From NCBI RefSeq assembly GCF_000258765.1, contig NZ_AJLT01000003.1, positions 62,001 through 126,000 of the forward strand: 64,000 nt of DNA, read 5' to 3'. Shown one piece after another: positions 1 through 9,196 of the stretch; position 1 is the first letter of the stretch; every line of letters starts with the position of its first letter. The stretch is from Gillisia marina. GTDB taxonomy: Bacteria > Bacteroidota > Bacteroidia > Flavobacteriales > Flavobacteriaceae. A program made the position numbers and the translations under genes. The notes beneath the pieces are model-generated. The model was not told the origin of the DNA. It searched no databases and saw only the letters and a program-made list of their open reading frames with translations.

Positions 1-387
1 ATGTTCTAATGCAGAAACTACTACTTCATCTCCTTTTTGTAACTCTTGAGCAAAACCATTTGCTATTAAATTAATTCCATGCGTAGTCCCGGAAGTAAAG
101 ATAATCTCGTGAGAATTAGCAACATTAAAATGCTGCTGAATCTTTTTTCTTGCAGTTTCGTATTTATCTGTAGCTTCTTGAGAAAGGCTATGCACTCCTC
201 TATGAATATTCGCGTTATAACTGGAATAATAATCCACAATTACATCTATTACCTGTTGTGGTGTTTGAGAAGTAGCTGCATTATCCAAATACACCAAAGG
301 GTAGCCGTTCACTTTCCTTTTTAAAATAGGGAAGTCCAAACGGATCTTTTCGATGTCTAAGGGTATTTTATTTGCAACAACTTTCAT
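1..387 (-). CDS. sufS: Cysteine desulfurase SufS, N-terminal part (cut by window edge)
   Basis: Reading the minus strand from ATG at 387 gives 129 open codons running off the left edge. The peptide starts MKVVANKIPL and contains LVYLDNAATSQTP, NIHRGVHSLSQEAT and EIIFTSGTTHGINL, which are hallmarks of the N-terminal half of class-II PLP-dependent cysteine desulfurases (SufS/CsdA). SufS takes sulfur from L-cysteine and passes it to the SufBCD scaffold; the PLP lysine and persulfide cysteine lie outside the window. It follows sufD by 48 nt and is the last SUF gene visible here. Family call is firm; SufS rather than CsdA rests on operon context. Confidence 0.93.
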   Translation of the reverse strand, partial: MKVVANKIPLDIEKIRLDFPILKRKVNGYPLVYLDNAATSQTPQQVIDVIVDYYSSYNANIHRGVHSLSQEATDKYETARKKIQQHFNVANSHEIIFTSGTTHGINLIANGFAQELQKGDEVVVSALEH

Positions 388-435
388 ACAGAGTACAATT
401 TAGCTTGAGAAATAATTATTTGAAGGGTTTAAGAA

Positions 436-1751
436 CTAAAGGTCATATCCTAAATTCACACCTAATTTAAGTGCTATTTGATGTGTAATTCTCTTTTTGA
501 TCTCAGGAATTTTCACACTTTCCATTACGTTATTTGCAAAGGCATACATTAAAAGGGCACGAGCTTCTTTTAACGGAATTCCTCTAGAACGCAAGTAGAA
601 CAAAGATTCTTCATCTAATTGTCCAATAGTACAACCATGACTACATTTAACATCATCTGCAAAAATCTCCAGCTGAGGTTTAGAGTTGATAGTTGCTTTA
701 TCGTCCATTAAAATATTATTGTTGGACTGAAATGCGTTAATTTTTTGTGCTTCTTTATCTACCATAACCCTTCCGTTGAAAACTCCAACTGAATTATCGG
801 CAAAGATGCCTTTATAATCCTGATGACTTTCACAATTAGGGGAAGTATGGTGTACAAGCGTGTTGTGATCTACATGCTGTTTTCCTTCAATAATCGTGAT
901 TCCTTTTAAAGTAGATTCAGATCGCTCTCCTTTTTGATAGAAATTTAAATTATTTCGAGTCAATTTTCCGCCGAAAGAAAAGGTATGTAAAAAGCAATAA
1001 CTCTCTTCTTTCTGCTCCACAAAGGTATTGTCTATTAAAGAAGCAGAATCTCTGTCATTCTGAATCTTATAATAATCTACAATAGCTCTTTTTTCAGCAA
1101 AAACTTCGGTAACAGAATTCGTGAAAACAGGATGATCTGTTAAACTCTGATGTCTTTCAATAATTTGTACCTGAGAATTTTCCCCAACTACAATAAGATT
1201 TCTAGGCTGAACCAATAAAGCCGACTCATTCCCTGTTGAAAAATTGATTATTTGAATAGCTTATCTGCCGATTTGTTCTTGTGAATATGGATAAACGCAC
1301 CTTCTTTAGAAAAAGCAGTATTCAAAGCATTTAATCCGCTATTTTTTGGAACTATTTTGTTGAAATAATTCTCTATGATTGGCTTATACTTAGATTTTGA
1401 TAAAGCAGAAGACATCAAACAAACATCTATTTTATCGTGAGTGGTCTCCGATAAATGAGAGGAGTAGATCCCATCTATAAAAATCAATTTATAAGAATCT
1501 ATATCATGAATTAGATATTTCTTGATATCCTTATAATCTATAGCATCTTCCTTTTTTGGGAATACGCTATAATCATATTTTAATACCGAATTTAGGGAAG
1601 TGTATTTCCAGGCTTCATCTTTTTTAGATGGAAAGCCAAGGGTTTCAAATTCCTTGATGGCATCGCTTCTTAATTGATGTATATCTGTATCCACATCGAA
1701 AGCTTCTTCAAAAGCCATAAAAGAGGACAGTAATTTATCTTTTAATTCCAT
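436..1751 (-). CDS. sufD: Fe-S assembly protein SufD (broken by a -1 frameshift)
   Basis: Two same-strand frames make up one SufD: the N-terminal part 1248-1751 (167 codons) and the C-terminal part 436-1215 plus its upstream in-frame extension. Adding one base near 1252-1258 lets the reading pass from KNKSADK straight into IQIINFSTGNESALL and VQPRNLIVVG, giving about 438 residues, the usual SufD length. SufD pairs with SufB in the SufBC2D scaffold where clusters are built. The C-terminal part keeps CSHGCTIGQLDEESLFYLRSRG, typical of the SufBD family. It lies between sufC (48-nt gap) and sufS. Since the rest of the operon is coherent, a sequencing deletion is more likely than real loss. Confidence 0.9.
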
Positions 1752-1799
1752 TTTTCGTTTCTTTAACTTGGTTAATAATCAGGCAACTTAAAAAAAGGT

Positions 1800-2552
1800 T
1801 TAAACCGATTTTTCTTGCTTCACCCAGTCATAACCTCTTTCTTCCAATTCGTAAGCCAATTCTTTTGTACCAGACTTTACAATTTTTCCATCTACCATAA
1901 CATGAACAAAATCTGGAACTATATAGTCCAATAAACGTTGGTAATGCGTAATTAACAACACAGCATTATCCTCGCTTCTTAATTTATTTACACCGTTCGC
2001 AACCACTTTAAGCGCATCGATATCTAATCCTGAATCTGTTTCATCCAAAATTGCCAACTTAGGATTCAACATAGCCATCTGGAAAATTTCATTTCTCTTT
2101 TTCTCTCCTCCGGAAAATCCTTGATTTAGAGAGCGAGATAAAAATTTGCGATCTATTTCTAACAATTCAGATTTATCACGAATCATTTTCAACATATCTT
2201 TCGCCGGCATATCTTCTAAACCTTGCGCTTTTCTATGTGCATTAATAGAAGCCTTCATAAAGTTTGTTACAGAAACTCCAGGAATCTCTATAGGATACTG
2301 AAAAGACAAGAAGATACCTTTGTGAGCTCTTTCTTCCGGATCTAATTCTGAAAGATCTTCTCCTTCAAACATAATCTCTCCACCTGTCATCGTGTATTCT
2401 TCCTTACCAGCAATTACAGAAGAAAGTGTACTCTTACCAGAACCATTCGGTCCCATAATAGCATGAACTTCTCCCGGATTAATTTCTAAATTAATTCCTT
2501 TAAGGATTTCTTTATCCTCTATGTTGGCCTGTAAATTCTTTATTTTAAGCAT
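1800..2552 (-). CDS. sufC: Fe-S assembly ATPase SufC
   Basis: 250 residues, the standard length of the ABC-type ATPase SufC. Walker A is GPNGSGKST (residues 34-42), the ABC signature is FSGGEKKR (146-153) and Walker B is LAILDE (167-172), followed by TDSGLDID as is normal in SufC. It hydrolyses ATP to drive rearrangement of the SufB-SufD scaffold in the cytosol. There are no membrane segments. It is intact, unlike its neighbours sufD and the upstream lipoprotein gene. The start codon at 2552 follows the corrected lipoprotein stop by 38 nt. Confidence 0.97.
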   Translation of the reverse strand: MLKIKNLQANIEDKEILKGINLEINPGEVHAIMGPNGSGKSTLSSVIAGKEEYTMTGGEIMFEGEDLSELDPEERAHKGIFLSFQYPIEIPGVSVTNFMKASINAHRKAQGLEDMPAKDMLKMIRDKSELLEIDRKFLSRSLNQGFSGGEKKRNEIFQMAMLNPKLAILDETDSGLDIDALKVVANGVNKLRSEDNAVLLITHYQRLLDYIVPDFVHVMVDGKIVKSGTKELAYELEERGYDWVKQEKSV

Positions 2553-2590
2553 GTGTTTATTATATTTTTCCGGAAAACCGGATAAATTAT

Positions 2591-2966
2591 TTATTCGTTT
2601 TCTGTAATGGGTTTCGCCATTATATCCACCACTTCGGTTATTTCAATCAATTTTGAATAGCCTGTGGCTTGTATGTTATCTTTAATTTGTCCCTTAACTT
2701 TAATTGGAATAATGCTGTTTTCATCTTTTTTTAAAAGCACTCAAGCTATCTGTAAGTTGTAATGCAATCGAATCCATTTTTACTTGATACACAAATTTAT
2801 CACCTTTTAAAACTGCCGATTTTCCAACAGAAATAAAATTGCCCTGATACACCTGAATACTGTCCATTACTTTTTCAGCAACTTCCATCTCTGGCTGCTT
2901 TTCAGGCTCATTATCGCATGCTACTGCAAATAAAATAACGCTTATTAAAAGTAGAAATTTCTTCAT
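2591..2966 (-). CDS. Small lipoprotein inside the SUF operon (homopolymer frameshift)
   Basis: The open frame 2721-2966 encodes 81 residues with a lipoprotein signal (MKKFLLLISVILFAVAC, Cys17), then an acidic linker and VYQGNFISVGKSAVLKGDKF. The frame ends at a run of seven A (minus strand) at 2725-2731. With six A it continues KKDENSIIPIKVKGQI, GYSKLIEITEVVDIM and stops at 2591, giving about 124 residues. The corrected C-terminal half looks beta-rich, possibly OB-fold-like (inference). It sits 8 nt after sufB and 38 nt before sufC, so it is co-transcribed with the SUF genes. A secreted or membrane-anchored protein is not expected in a cytosolic Fe-S system; its function is unknown. Confidence 0.75.
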
Positions 2967-2974
2967 TTTTAAGT

Positions 2975-4420
2975 TTATCCAACAGATCCCTCAAGAGAGA
3001 TTTCCAATAATTTTTGAGCTTCTACAGCAAATTCCATTGGCAATTTGTTCAATACTTCCTTGCTGAAGCCATTTACGATAAGTGCAATTGCTTTCTCTGT
3101 ATCTATCCCACGCTGATTACAGTAAAAAATTTGGTCTTCCCCAATTTTACTGGTAGTTGCCTCATGCTCTACTTGAGCAGTTTTGTTTTTTACTTCGATA
3201 TATGGGAAGGTATGCGCTCCACAAAGATTCCCCATTAAAAGAGAATCACATTGTGAGAAATTTCGAGCATTGTTTGCTCTACTGTTTATTTGAACCAATC
3301 CACGATAAGAATTCTGAGATTTCCCTGCAGAGATCCCTTTAGAGATAATAGTACTTTTAGTATTCTTCCCTAAGTGGATCATTTTAGTTCCGGTATCTGC
3401 TTGCTGATAATTGTTAGTTACAGCAATAGAGTAGAACTCACCAATAGAGTTATCTCCTTTTAAGATACAAGAAGGATATTTCCAGGTAACCGCAGATCCT
3501 GTTTCTACTTGTGTCCAAGAGATCTTCGCATTCTTCTCGCAAATTCCACGTTTGGTCACAAAGTTATAAACTCCACCTTTTCCTTCTTTATTTCCAGGAT
3601 ACCAGTTTTGAACCGTAGAATATTTTATTTCTGCATCATCTAATGCGATAAGCTCTACAACGGCAGCGTGTAACTGATTTTCGTCTCTGGATGGAGCAGT
3701 ACAACCTTCAAGGTAACTCACATAACTACCTTCATCTGCTATCAAAAGTGTTCTTTCAAACTGCCCTGTTCCTGCTTGATTTATTCTGAAATAGGTAGAA
3801 AGTTCCATCGGACATTTCACGCCTTTTGGAATGTAGCAGAAAGAACCATCACTAAATACAGCTGAATTTAATGCTGCATAAAAATTATCTTTTTTAGGAA
3901 CTACAGTCCCAATATATTTTTTCACAAGTTCTGGATGCTCTTTAATAGCTTCAGAAATACTCATAAAAATAATTCCTTTTTCACCTAAGGTTTTCTTGAA
4001 CGTAGTTGCAACCGAAACGGAATCTACCACTACATCCATAGCAACATTATTCATCTTCTTTTGCTCATCTACAGAAATCCCTAGTTTCTTGTACATCGCT
4101 AGTAAATCTGGATCTACATCGTCTAATGTTTTATTTGGATCTACAGTTTGTGGTGCAGAATAATAAGAGATTGCTTGAAAATCTGGTTTAGCGTAATGAA
4201 CATTCGCCCATTCCGGCTCAATCATTTTTTCCCATTCGCGAAAAGCTTCTAATCTCCAATTGGTCATCCATTCCGGCTCCTCTTTTTTCTTAGAAATCGC
4301 TCGAACGATATCTTCATTTAAGCCAATCGGGAAAGTCTCCGATTTTAAATCGGTATAAAAGCCATACTCATACTCTTTGGTTTCAAGCTCCTTCTTTAAA
4401 TCGTCTTCAGTATATGCCAT
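2975..4420 (-). CDS. sufB: Fe-S cluster scaffold protein SufB
   Basis: 481 residues, full length for SufB. The C-terminal core has [18 protein letters not shown], where Cys391 matches the conserved SufB cysteine of the QCD motif, followed by [20 protein letters not shown] and [13 protein letters not shown], all standard family blocks. SufB forms the SufBC2D scaffold with SufC and SufD and carries the nascent cluster. The gene starts 44 nt after the four-helix-bundle gene and is followed 8 nt later by the lipoprotein gene. The frame is intact. Confidence 0.97.
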   Translation of the reverse strand: MAYTEDDLKKELETKEYEYGFYTDLKSETFPIGLNEDIVRAISKKKEEPEWMTNWRLEAFREWEKMIEPEWANVHYAKPDFQAISYYSAPQTVDPNKTLDDVDPDLLAMYKKLGISVDEQKKMNNVAMDVVVDSVSVATTFKKTLGEKGIIFMSISEAIKEHPELVKKYIGTVVPKKDNFYAALNSAVFSDGSFCYIPKGVKCPMELSTYFRINQAGTGQFERTLLIADEGSYVSYLEGCTAPSRDENQLHAAVVELIALDDAEIKYSTVQNWYPGNKEGKGGVYNFVTKRGICEKNAKISWTQVETGSAVTWKYPSCILKGDNSIGEFYSIAVTNNYQQADTGTKMIHLGKNTKSTIISKGISAGKSQNSYRGLVQINSRANNARNFSQCDSLLMGNLCGAHTFPYIEVKNKTAQVEHEATTSKIGEDQIFYCNQRGIDTEKAIALIVNGFSKEVLNKLPMEFAVEAQKLLEISLEGSVG

Positions 4421-4464
4421 ATTTTTAATTTCAGTTAATAAGTTAAAAAGGGAAAAAGTTAAAA

Positions 4465-4836
4465 TTAACTTGCTCTCTTTCTAATAAATTGAATGTAATT
4501 GGATAATTGTTTTGAAATTTCAATTATTAATCTTCTTAATTCGAAATAAATTTTTTCATCAAGTAGATTAATTTCCATCATCACATTTAAAATATTCCTA
4601 ACTTCTCCTGCTGAGGCTTTAGAAAAATATAGAAATCTGATATATTCTTTATCGGTATCTCTTTCAAATCCTTCAGCAATATTATTTGTTATAGAAAGAG
4701 TTGCTCTTTTAAGCTGATCGTTTAAAGAAAACTCTTTACTTAATTTGTCACTTTTTAATATTTCGTAAATCTGAACAGTAAAGGAGATGGACTTTTTATA
4801 TACTTCTAAGTCTTCAAAAGTTTTAAACCTCTCCAT
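4465..4836 (-). CDS. Four-helix-bundle protein (S23/IVP family)
   Basis: 123 residues, nearly all helical, with the family opening [13 protein letters not shown], the central block [19 protein letters not shown] and [12 protein letters not shown]. These identify the four helix bundle / S23-like family, first described as intervening-sequence proteins of 23S rRNA genes and later found widely in Bacteroidota at unrelated sites. The biochemical role is unknown. It lies between the iscA-like gene (37-nt gap) and sufB (44-nt gap), same strand, with no visible terminator, so it is presumably co-transcribed. It appears to be an inserted passenger rather than an Fe-S assembly factor (inference). Confidence 0.85.
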   Translation of the reverse strand: MERFKTFEDLEVYKKSISFTVQIYEILKSDKLSKEFSLNDQLKRATLSITNNIAEGFERDTDKEYIRFLYFSKASAGEVRNILNVMMEINLLDEKIYFELRRLIIEISKQLSNYIQFIRKRAS

Positions 4837-4873
4837 TACCTATTATCTCTTTATCTTTTTAACTCTTTTGCTT

Positions 4874-5204
4874 TTATAATGAAAAACTTTCACCACAGCC
4901 GCAAGTACGTTGTGCGTTCGGGTTATTGAACACAAAACCCTTGCCGTTAAGTCCGCCGGAATATTCTAAAATTGTTCCTGCCAGATATAACACACTTTTT
5001 TTATCGACAACAATTTTTACATCGTTATCTGTAAAAAGTCTATCGGTTTCCTGTTGGGATTTATCAAACTTCAATTCGTAAGATAATCCTGAGCAACCTC
5101 CACTTTTCACACCAACGCGCACAAAGTCTGTAATAGCATTATAACCTTCATCGGTCATAAGCATTGCTATCCTTTTTTTTTGCGTCTTCGCTTACCTTTA
5201 TCAT
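4874..5204 (-). CDS. Iron-sulfur assembly protein, HesB/IscA/SufA family (homopolymer frameshift near the N-terminus)
   Basis: The longest open frame (4874-5164) lacks the family N-terminus. Upstream, ATG at 5204 begins MIKVSEDAKK and then shifts out of frame in a run of nine A (minus strand; 5173-5181). With eight A the reading is SEDAKKRIAMLMTDEGYNA, giving about 109 residues, the usual size. The three A-type cysteines are present: one in KSGGCSGLSY (about residue 37) and two in TCGCGESF (about 101 and 103). A-type proteins carry Fe-S clusters to apoproteins. It is the first gene of the operon, with a -7 promoter box at 5232-5239. Confidence 0.9.
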
Positions 5205-5231
5205 ACTTAAAAGATTAGTCCTAATTTGCTG

Positions 5232-5239
5232 CAAATATA
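5232..5239 (-). promoter_or_regulatory. SUF operon promoter, -7 box
   Basis: On the minus strand the bases read TATATTTG followed by C, an exact match to the Bacteroidota -7 consensus TAnnTTTG. It lies 27 nt upstream of the corrected iscA-like start at 5204. No good TTTG -33 element stands at the standard 19-21 nt spacing. I see no Rrf2/IscR- or Fur-like palindrome, so regulation is unclear. Confidence 0.6.
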
Positions 5240-5446
5240 CTACAAAACAAGCGGTTTACCATAGCTGTAAGATTTGTTTTAAGAATGGAGATATAGGCAA
5301 GTCTAATGAGCTATTTCAGTAATTTTCACTGAATTATTCCACATTAATTAAGGTTGATTCAGCCCATCTTAAAATCACAAATGCTATTAAAACCATGATT
5401 TTTGAGAGAATATTCAGTTATTTTGCACTTTCAAAATTGAAATATC

Positions 5447-6505
5447 ATGCTAGAAGATAGTCAACAAAGTAGAACAAAACTTTCAGAATTAGGAGAATTT
5501 GGTTTAATAGACCTTTTAACCAAAAATTTGGGAAGTAAATTACCATCCACTATTAAAGGAATTGGAGATGATGCTGCTGTTCTAAATTTTGAAGGAAAAC
5601 AAGCTATCCTTACTACAGATTTGTTGGTAGAAGGAGTGCATTTCGATCTATCTTACATGCCTTTAAAACATTTGGGTTATAAAGCGGTAATGGTAAATCT
5701 ATCTGATGTTTATGCTATGAATGGTGTTGCAACCCAAATAACCGTTGGGATTGCATGTTCTAATAGGTTTCCGGTGGAAGCTTTGGAGGAATTATATGCA
5801 GGTATAGAATTGGCTGCAAAGCTATATAATATAGATGTTGTTGGGGGAGATACCACTTCTTCTACTAAAGGACTTTTAATTAGCATTACCGCAGTTGGGG
5901 CTGTGGCTAAGGAAGATGTGGTTTATAGAAGTGGCGCCAAACCAAACGATTTGTTGGTAGTTACCGGAGATCTTGGTGCAGCTTATATGGGCTTACAAAT
6001 TTTAGAACGTGAAAAAGAGGTTTTTAAAGTGAATCCAAATTCACAGCCAGACCTTGATTCCTACACCTATTTAATTGAAAGACAATTGAAGCCGGAAGCT
6101 AGAAAAGATATTTCCGGATTATTGAAATCTTTAGAGGTAAAACCTACTTCTATGATCGATATAAGTGACGGATTATCTTCAGAAATTATGCATTTATGTA
6201 AGAACTCTAAGACTGGTGTCAATTTGTTTGAAAATAAAATTCCGTTGGATCCATCTGTAATTGCAGTATGTGAGGAATTTAATATAGATAGCACCACAAT
6301 AGCATTAAGCGGGGGTGAAGATTATGAATTGCTTTTCACGGTTTCTCAAACCGACTTTGAAAAAATCAAGGCGAATCCTAATTTTTCAATTATAGGTCAC
6401 ATGACTGAAGAAAATGAAGGAATGCATTTAATTACTAGAAGCAATACCAAGATTCCTTTAATTGCGAAAGGCTGGAATGCTATGGAAAATGAAGAAGAGG
6501 ACTAA
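5447..6505 (+). CDS. thiL: Thiamine-monophosphate kinase ThiL
   Basis: 352 residues. It contains the ThiL metal/nucleotide-binding blocks IGDDAAVL (Asp41, Asp42) and TTDLLVEGVHF (Asp58), then LSDVYAMNG, VVGGDTTSS, PTSMIDISDGLSSE and LSGGEDYELLFT, all diagnostic of the ThiL branch of the AIR-synthase-like fold. It phosphorylates thiamine monophosphate to thiamine pyrophosphate using ATP, the last step of the cofactor pathway. No other thiamine gene and no TPP riboswitch is visible next to it. It is divergent from the SUF operon across 242 nt, in which I see no gene. The stop overlaps tail-to-tail with the zinc-ribbon gene at 6502. Confidence 0.95.
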   Translation: MLEDSQQSRTKLSELGEFGLIDLLTKNLGSKLPSTIKGIGDDAAVLNFEGKQAILTTDLLVEGVHFDLSYMPLKHLGYKAVMVNLSDVYAMNGVATQITVGIACSNRFPVEALEELYAGIELAAKLYNIDVVGGDTTSSTKGLLISITAVGAVAKEDVVYRSGAKPNDLLVVTGDLGAAYMGLQILEREKEVFKVNPNSQPDLDSYTYLIERQLKPEARKDISGLLKSLEVKPTSMIDISDGLSSEIMHLCKNSKTGVNLFENKIPLDPSVIAVCEEFNIDSTTIALSGGEDYELLFTVSQTDFEKIKANPNFSIIGHMTEENEGMHLITRSNTKIPLIAKGWNAMENEEED

Positions 6506-6762
6506 GATGCGTTTGCAAAGTGGCGCTGTCTGCTTCTGCGTCTTCTTTTGTAAAAATTGGCTAAATACTTATTGGTTTCTTTAAATTTTGGGGTTAACTG
6601 CGCCAAAATACCATTGGCGGTATCCGTCATTTCCATGCCGCACTTAGCACATTGATATTCATGGATGTGCTCTGTTACATTTTTTGAAACCTTTAGTTGG
6701 TGTCCAAAGATGCTGCAAAACGCTTCGGCGAACGAAAATGTTTTTGGGGTTTGTGACTTCAT
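6502..6762 (-). CDS. Small zinc-ribbon-like protein of unknown function
   Basis: 86 residues. The centre has HEYQCAKCGMEM, a single CxxC with nearby histidines (HIHEY), and the C-terminus is very basic (KRRRRSRQRH), suggesting nucleic-acid contact (inference). The tail overlaps thiL by 4 nt in opposite orientation, so both genes share CTAA as their stop region. The ORF has reasonable composition and its own ATG, but I do not recognise a characterised family. It could be a stand-alone small regulatory or ribosome-associated protein. Confidence 0.6.
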   Translation of the reverse strand: MKSQTPKTFSFAEAFCSIFGHQLKVSKNVTEHIHEYQCAKCGMEMTDTANGILAQLTPKFKETNKYLANFYKRRRRSRQRHFANAS

Positions 6763-6833
6763 TTAGGTTAATTTTCTTGGTTGTAAATTTAAATGTATTA
6801 AAAAAAAGTTAATTAATCGACATAATGTGTTAA

Positions 6834-7610
6834 TTAATCGATAAAGTGCATGATCGATAATAGTTCTTTTTTATTTTCTATAAAGGATAGATGTCCTCCA
6901 TCTAGAGTAAATAGATTGCAATTGCACCTATCTGCAATACTTTCAATATCAATAATTTCAAGGATTGGATCTTGAGTTCCGGAGATCAAAAATTTAGCAC
7001 CCTTAAAACGGGCTAATACCTCTTTATTGTCTGTACGAATTTTCATACCTTCTAAAGAAGCAATAATTCCATCTTCAGAAAAGGTCATCGCTTCATTTTT
7101 TAAATTTTCAATCTGCTCTAAATAGCGTTTACTATTTTTTTTACTCAATAAATTAGAGATAGCCATACTTATATAGGACGATTTATTCTTTCTAATAATT
7201 TTTATCGATCGGTCTCTGTTTTTCTTCCTTTCTTCAGAATCGGCTTCCGGCGTAGAATTCAATAAAACAAGGCCTTGGGTCATGATAGGAAATTTTCTAC
7301 AAAATTCCAAACTCACATATCCTCCCATTGAATGCCCCAGAAAGGTTGCTTTATTAATCTGAAGATGAACTAATATTTCATGAACCGCATCTGCCATGAG
7401 TTCCATGCTGTGAATCTCTCCTACATTTCCAGATTTTCCATGCCCGGGAAGATCTATGCTTATCACCTGTCTTTTTTCTGAAAGCTCATCAATAAAAGGA
7501 TCCCAAATAGAACTGCTTTCTAAAAAACCATGCAAAAGCACCAGTGGATTCCCAATTCCTGCAGAACGGTAAAAGAGTGGGGTATTTTTATACATTTGTA
7601 TCATTTCCAC
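6834..7610 (-). CDS. Alpha/beta hydrolase
   Basis: 258 residues of a single alpha/beta-hydrolase fold. LVLLHGFLESSSIW supplies the oxyanion-hole HG motif, FLGHSMGGYVSLE is the nucleophile elbow (Ser94), ISGTQDPI carries the likely acid and LDGGHLSFIENK the catalytic histidine. The order Ser-Asp-His and the compact lid region resemble esterases of the YbfF/MenH type, but the substrate cannot be told. No signal peptide, so it is cytosolic. It is transcribed divergently from brnQ with only 28 nt between the starts. A 13-bp direct repeat straddles the stop codon (see findings). Confidence 0.85.
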   Translation of the reverse strand: MEMIQMYKNTPLFYRSAGIGNPLVLLHGFLESSSIWDPFIDELSEKRQVISIDLPGHGKSGNVGEIHSMELMADAVHEILVHLQINKATFLGHSMGGYVSLEFCRKFPIMTQGLVLLNSTPEADSEERKKNRDRSIKIIRKNKSSYISMAISNLLSKKNSKRYLEQIENLKNEAMTFSEDGIIASLEGMKIRTDNKEVLARFKGAKFLISGTQDPILEIIDIESIADRCNCNLFTLDGGHLSFIENKKELLSIMHFID

Positions 7611-7638
7611 AATATATTATAAAAATTCAGTCGGGCGT

Positions 7639-8925
7639 ATGAAATTCACAAAAGAAGGTTTAATAGTGGGCTTCGCTCTGTTTGCTTTATTCTTTGGAGC
7701 CGGAAATTTAATATTGCCTCCTTTTTTAGGATTTCTAGCAGGATCACAATGGTATTTAGTGGCCTTAGGATTTGTACTCTCTGCCGTAGGATTGCCTTTA
7801 CTTGGAATCTTTGCCCATGCTCGATTACAGGGAAGCATGTTCAGTTTTGCTGAAAAGATCTCACCCATCTTTAGTTTGATATTCTGTGTGTTTATCTATT
7901 TAATAAGTGTGGCGCTACCCGGACCCAGAACCGCAGCAGTTACTCATGAGATAGCAATAGCACCTTTCTTCGATATTTCGCCACTTACAACAAGTGTTAT
8001 TTATTTTTTGTTGGTTTTTGTTTTTGTGATTAAACGCTCTACAGTAATCAATAATATTGGGAAATTCCTCACTCCTGCTATACTATTACTCTTGCTTGCG
8101 ATTATTTTTTCCGGATTTTTTACTGAATATAAACCCATGGGATCCAATCTAACAGAGCTCCCTATTTTGTCTGGATTCTTTGAAGGCTATCAAACTTTTG
8201 ATGCGATTGCCGCATTGTTGGTGGGAGGAGTAATTATTATTTCGGTAAAATTGAAGGGATATGATTCTCCTTTAGAAATTAAGCAGATAATAAGCCTCGC
8301 AGCAGTATTGGCCGGATTAGGGTTGTTGTTGGTTTATGGCGGACTTATTTATAATGGCGCTATGGTAAATTCTGAATTCCCGCAGGACGTTACCAGAACC
8401 GATTTATTATCCGGAATTAGTTTCTTGAATTTAGGAGGTGTGGCTCAAATGAGCTTAGCATTTTTGGTAGCCTTAGCTTGCTTTACAACCGCTGTGGGAA
8501 TTGTAACCGGAACAGCAGATTTCATGGCGGAGCGTATAAATAAACCTTATGCATATCCAGTAACGGTATTTATAGCATGCTTATTAGGGGTCGTTATAGG
8601 TGCATTGTCAGTAAATGCGATCATCGAAATTGCTTTACCTGTTTTGCTCCTTATTTATCCTCTCACCATTGTTCTAATCTTGCTGAATGTGATGCCACCC
8701 GACTTTATAACTAAATTGATAATGACTTCTGTAGTGATCGCGACATCGATTTTTAGTCTTCCCGATGCTTTGAAGTATGTGGTTTCTGAAGAACTGTTCT
8801 CTAAGCTTCAACTTTACATCCCTTTATCTGAATATGGGTTAGGATGGTTAATCCCTTCCACATTGGCGTTTTTCGGGAGTTATTTTTATGAGCGCAAAAC
8901 TAGTATGGTTAAAGCCTCTAGCTGA
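7639..8925 (+). CDS. brnQ: Branched-chain amino acid transporter BrnQ (LIVCS family)
   Basis: 428 residues, almost entirely hydrophobic, with about 12 predicted membrane spans. The opening VGFALFALFFGAGNLILPP and the following GFVLSAVGLPLLGIFA are signature regions of the BrnQ/LivJ family of Na+ (or H+)-coupled leucine/isoleucine/valine carriers. VALPGPRTAAVTHEIA is another conserved block. It acts in the inner membrane. It is a single-gene unit followed by a repeat-rich gap. Confidence 0.93.
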   Translation: MKFTKEGLIVGFALFALFFGAGNLILPPFLGFLAGSQWYLVALGFVLSAVGLPLLGIFAHARLQGSMFSFAEKISPIFSLIFCVFIYLISVALPGPRTAAVTHEIAIAPFFDISPLTTSVIYFLLVFVFVIKRSTVINNIGKFLTPAILLLLLAIIFSGFFTEYKPMGSNLTELPILSGFFEGYQTFDAIAALLVGGVIIISVKLKGYDSPLEIKQIISLAAVLAGLGLLLVYGGLIYNGAMVNSEFPQDVTRTDLLSGISFLNLGGVAQMSLAFLVALACFTTAVGIVTGTADFMAERINKPYAYPVTVFIACLLGVVIGALSVNAIIEIALPVLLLIYPLTIVLILLNVMPPDFITKLIMTSVVIATSIFSLPDALKYVVSEELFSKLQLYIPLSEYGLGWLIPSTLAFFGSYFYERKTSMVKASS

Positions 8926-8960
8926 AGTGGTTTTGGAATCAATTTTCATTTTTATAAGCT

Positions 8961-9175
8961 TGTCATATTGAGCTTGTCGAAATATGATGGGTAGAAACCC
9001 GGTTTCGACAGGCTCAACCTGACATCATTTCTAAAAAAACATCTCGATCCCGATAGATATCGGGACGCTCGATGTGACATTTGTTTTGTCTCCCTGAGCG
9101 GAGTCGAAGGGTCTTTCAAAATCCTAGAACACATCCTTAAAAATAAGCCTGTCAAAATTAATTTCAACAGGCTCC
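8961..9175. repeat. Dispersed GTCGAAG-type intergenic repeats with hairpins
   Basis: This 271-nt gene-free stretch after brnQ is filled with short inverted repeats. Left arm at 8968-8981 (TTGAGCTTGTCGAA) pairs with 9003-9017 (one mismatch), and 9048-9065 is a perfect palindrome TCCCGATA-GA-TATCGGGA. CCTGAGCGGAGTCGAAGG follows at about 9093-9110. The same word family (CTGAGCCTGTCGAAGG) recurs at 42465-42678 and 53133-53222, always between genes. An ORF can be drawn through it but only reflects the repeats. Confidence 0.8.
9140..9174 (-). terminator. Rho-independent terminator after the aminopeptidase P gene
   Basis: On the minus strand GAGCCTGTTGAAATT pairs with AATTTTGACAGGCTT (two mismatches) and is followed by TATTTTTA. 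It lies about 25 nt past the stop of the gene at 9197-10489. Confidence 0.6.
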
Positions 9176-9196
9176 ACTTTATAATAATATAAGACT

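Noticed and set aside
79-324. 81-codon plus-strand ORF at the left edge
   Set aside because: Shadow of the sufS reading frame on the other strand.
5447-5460. TPP riboswitch before thiL
   Set aside because: No THI-box sequences (CTGAGA or ACCTGATC type) in the 242-nt upstream gap.
8952-9167. 71-codon minus-strand ORF in the gap after brnQ
   Set aside because: It lies wholly in the dispersed GTCGAAG repeats and has no conserved protein features.
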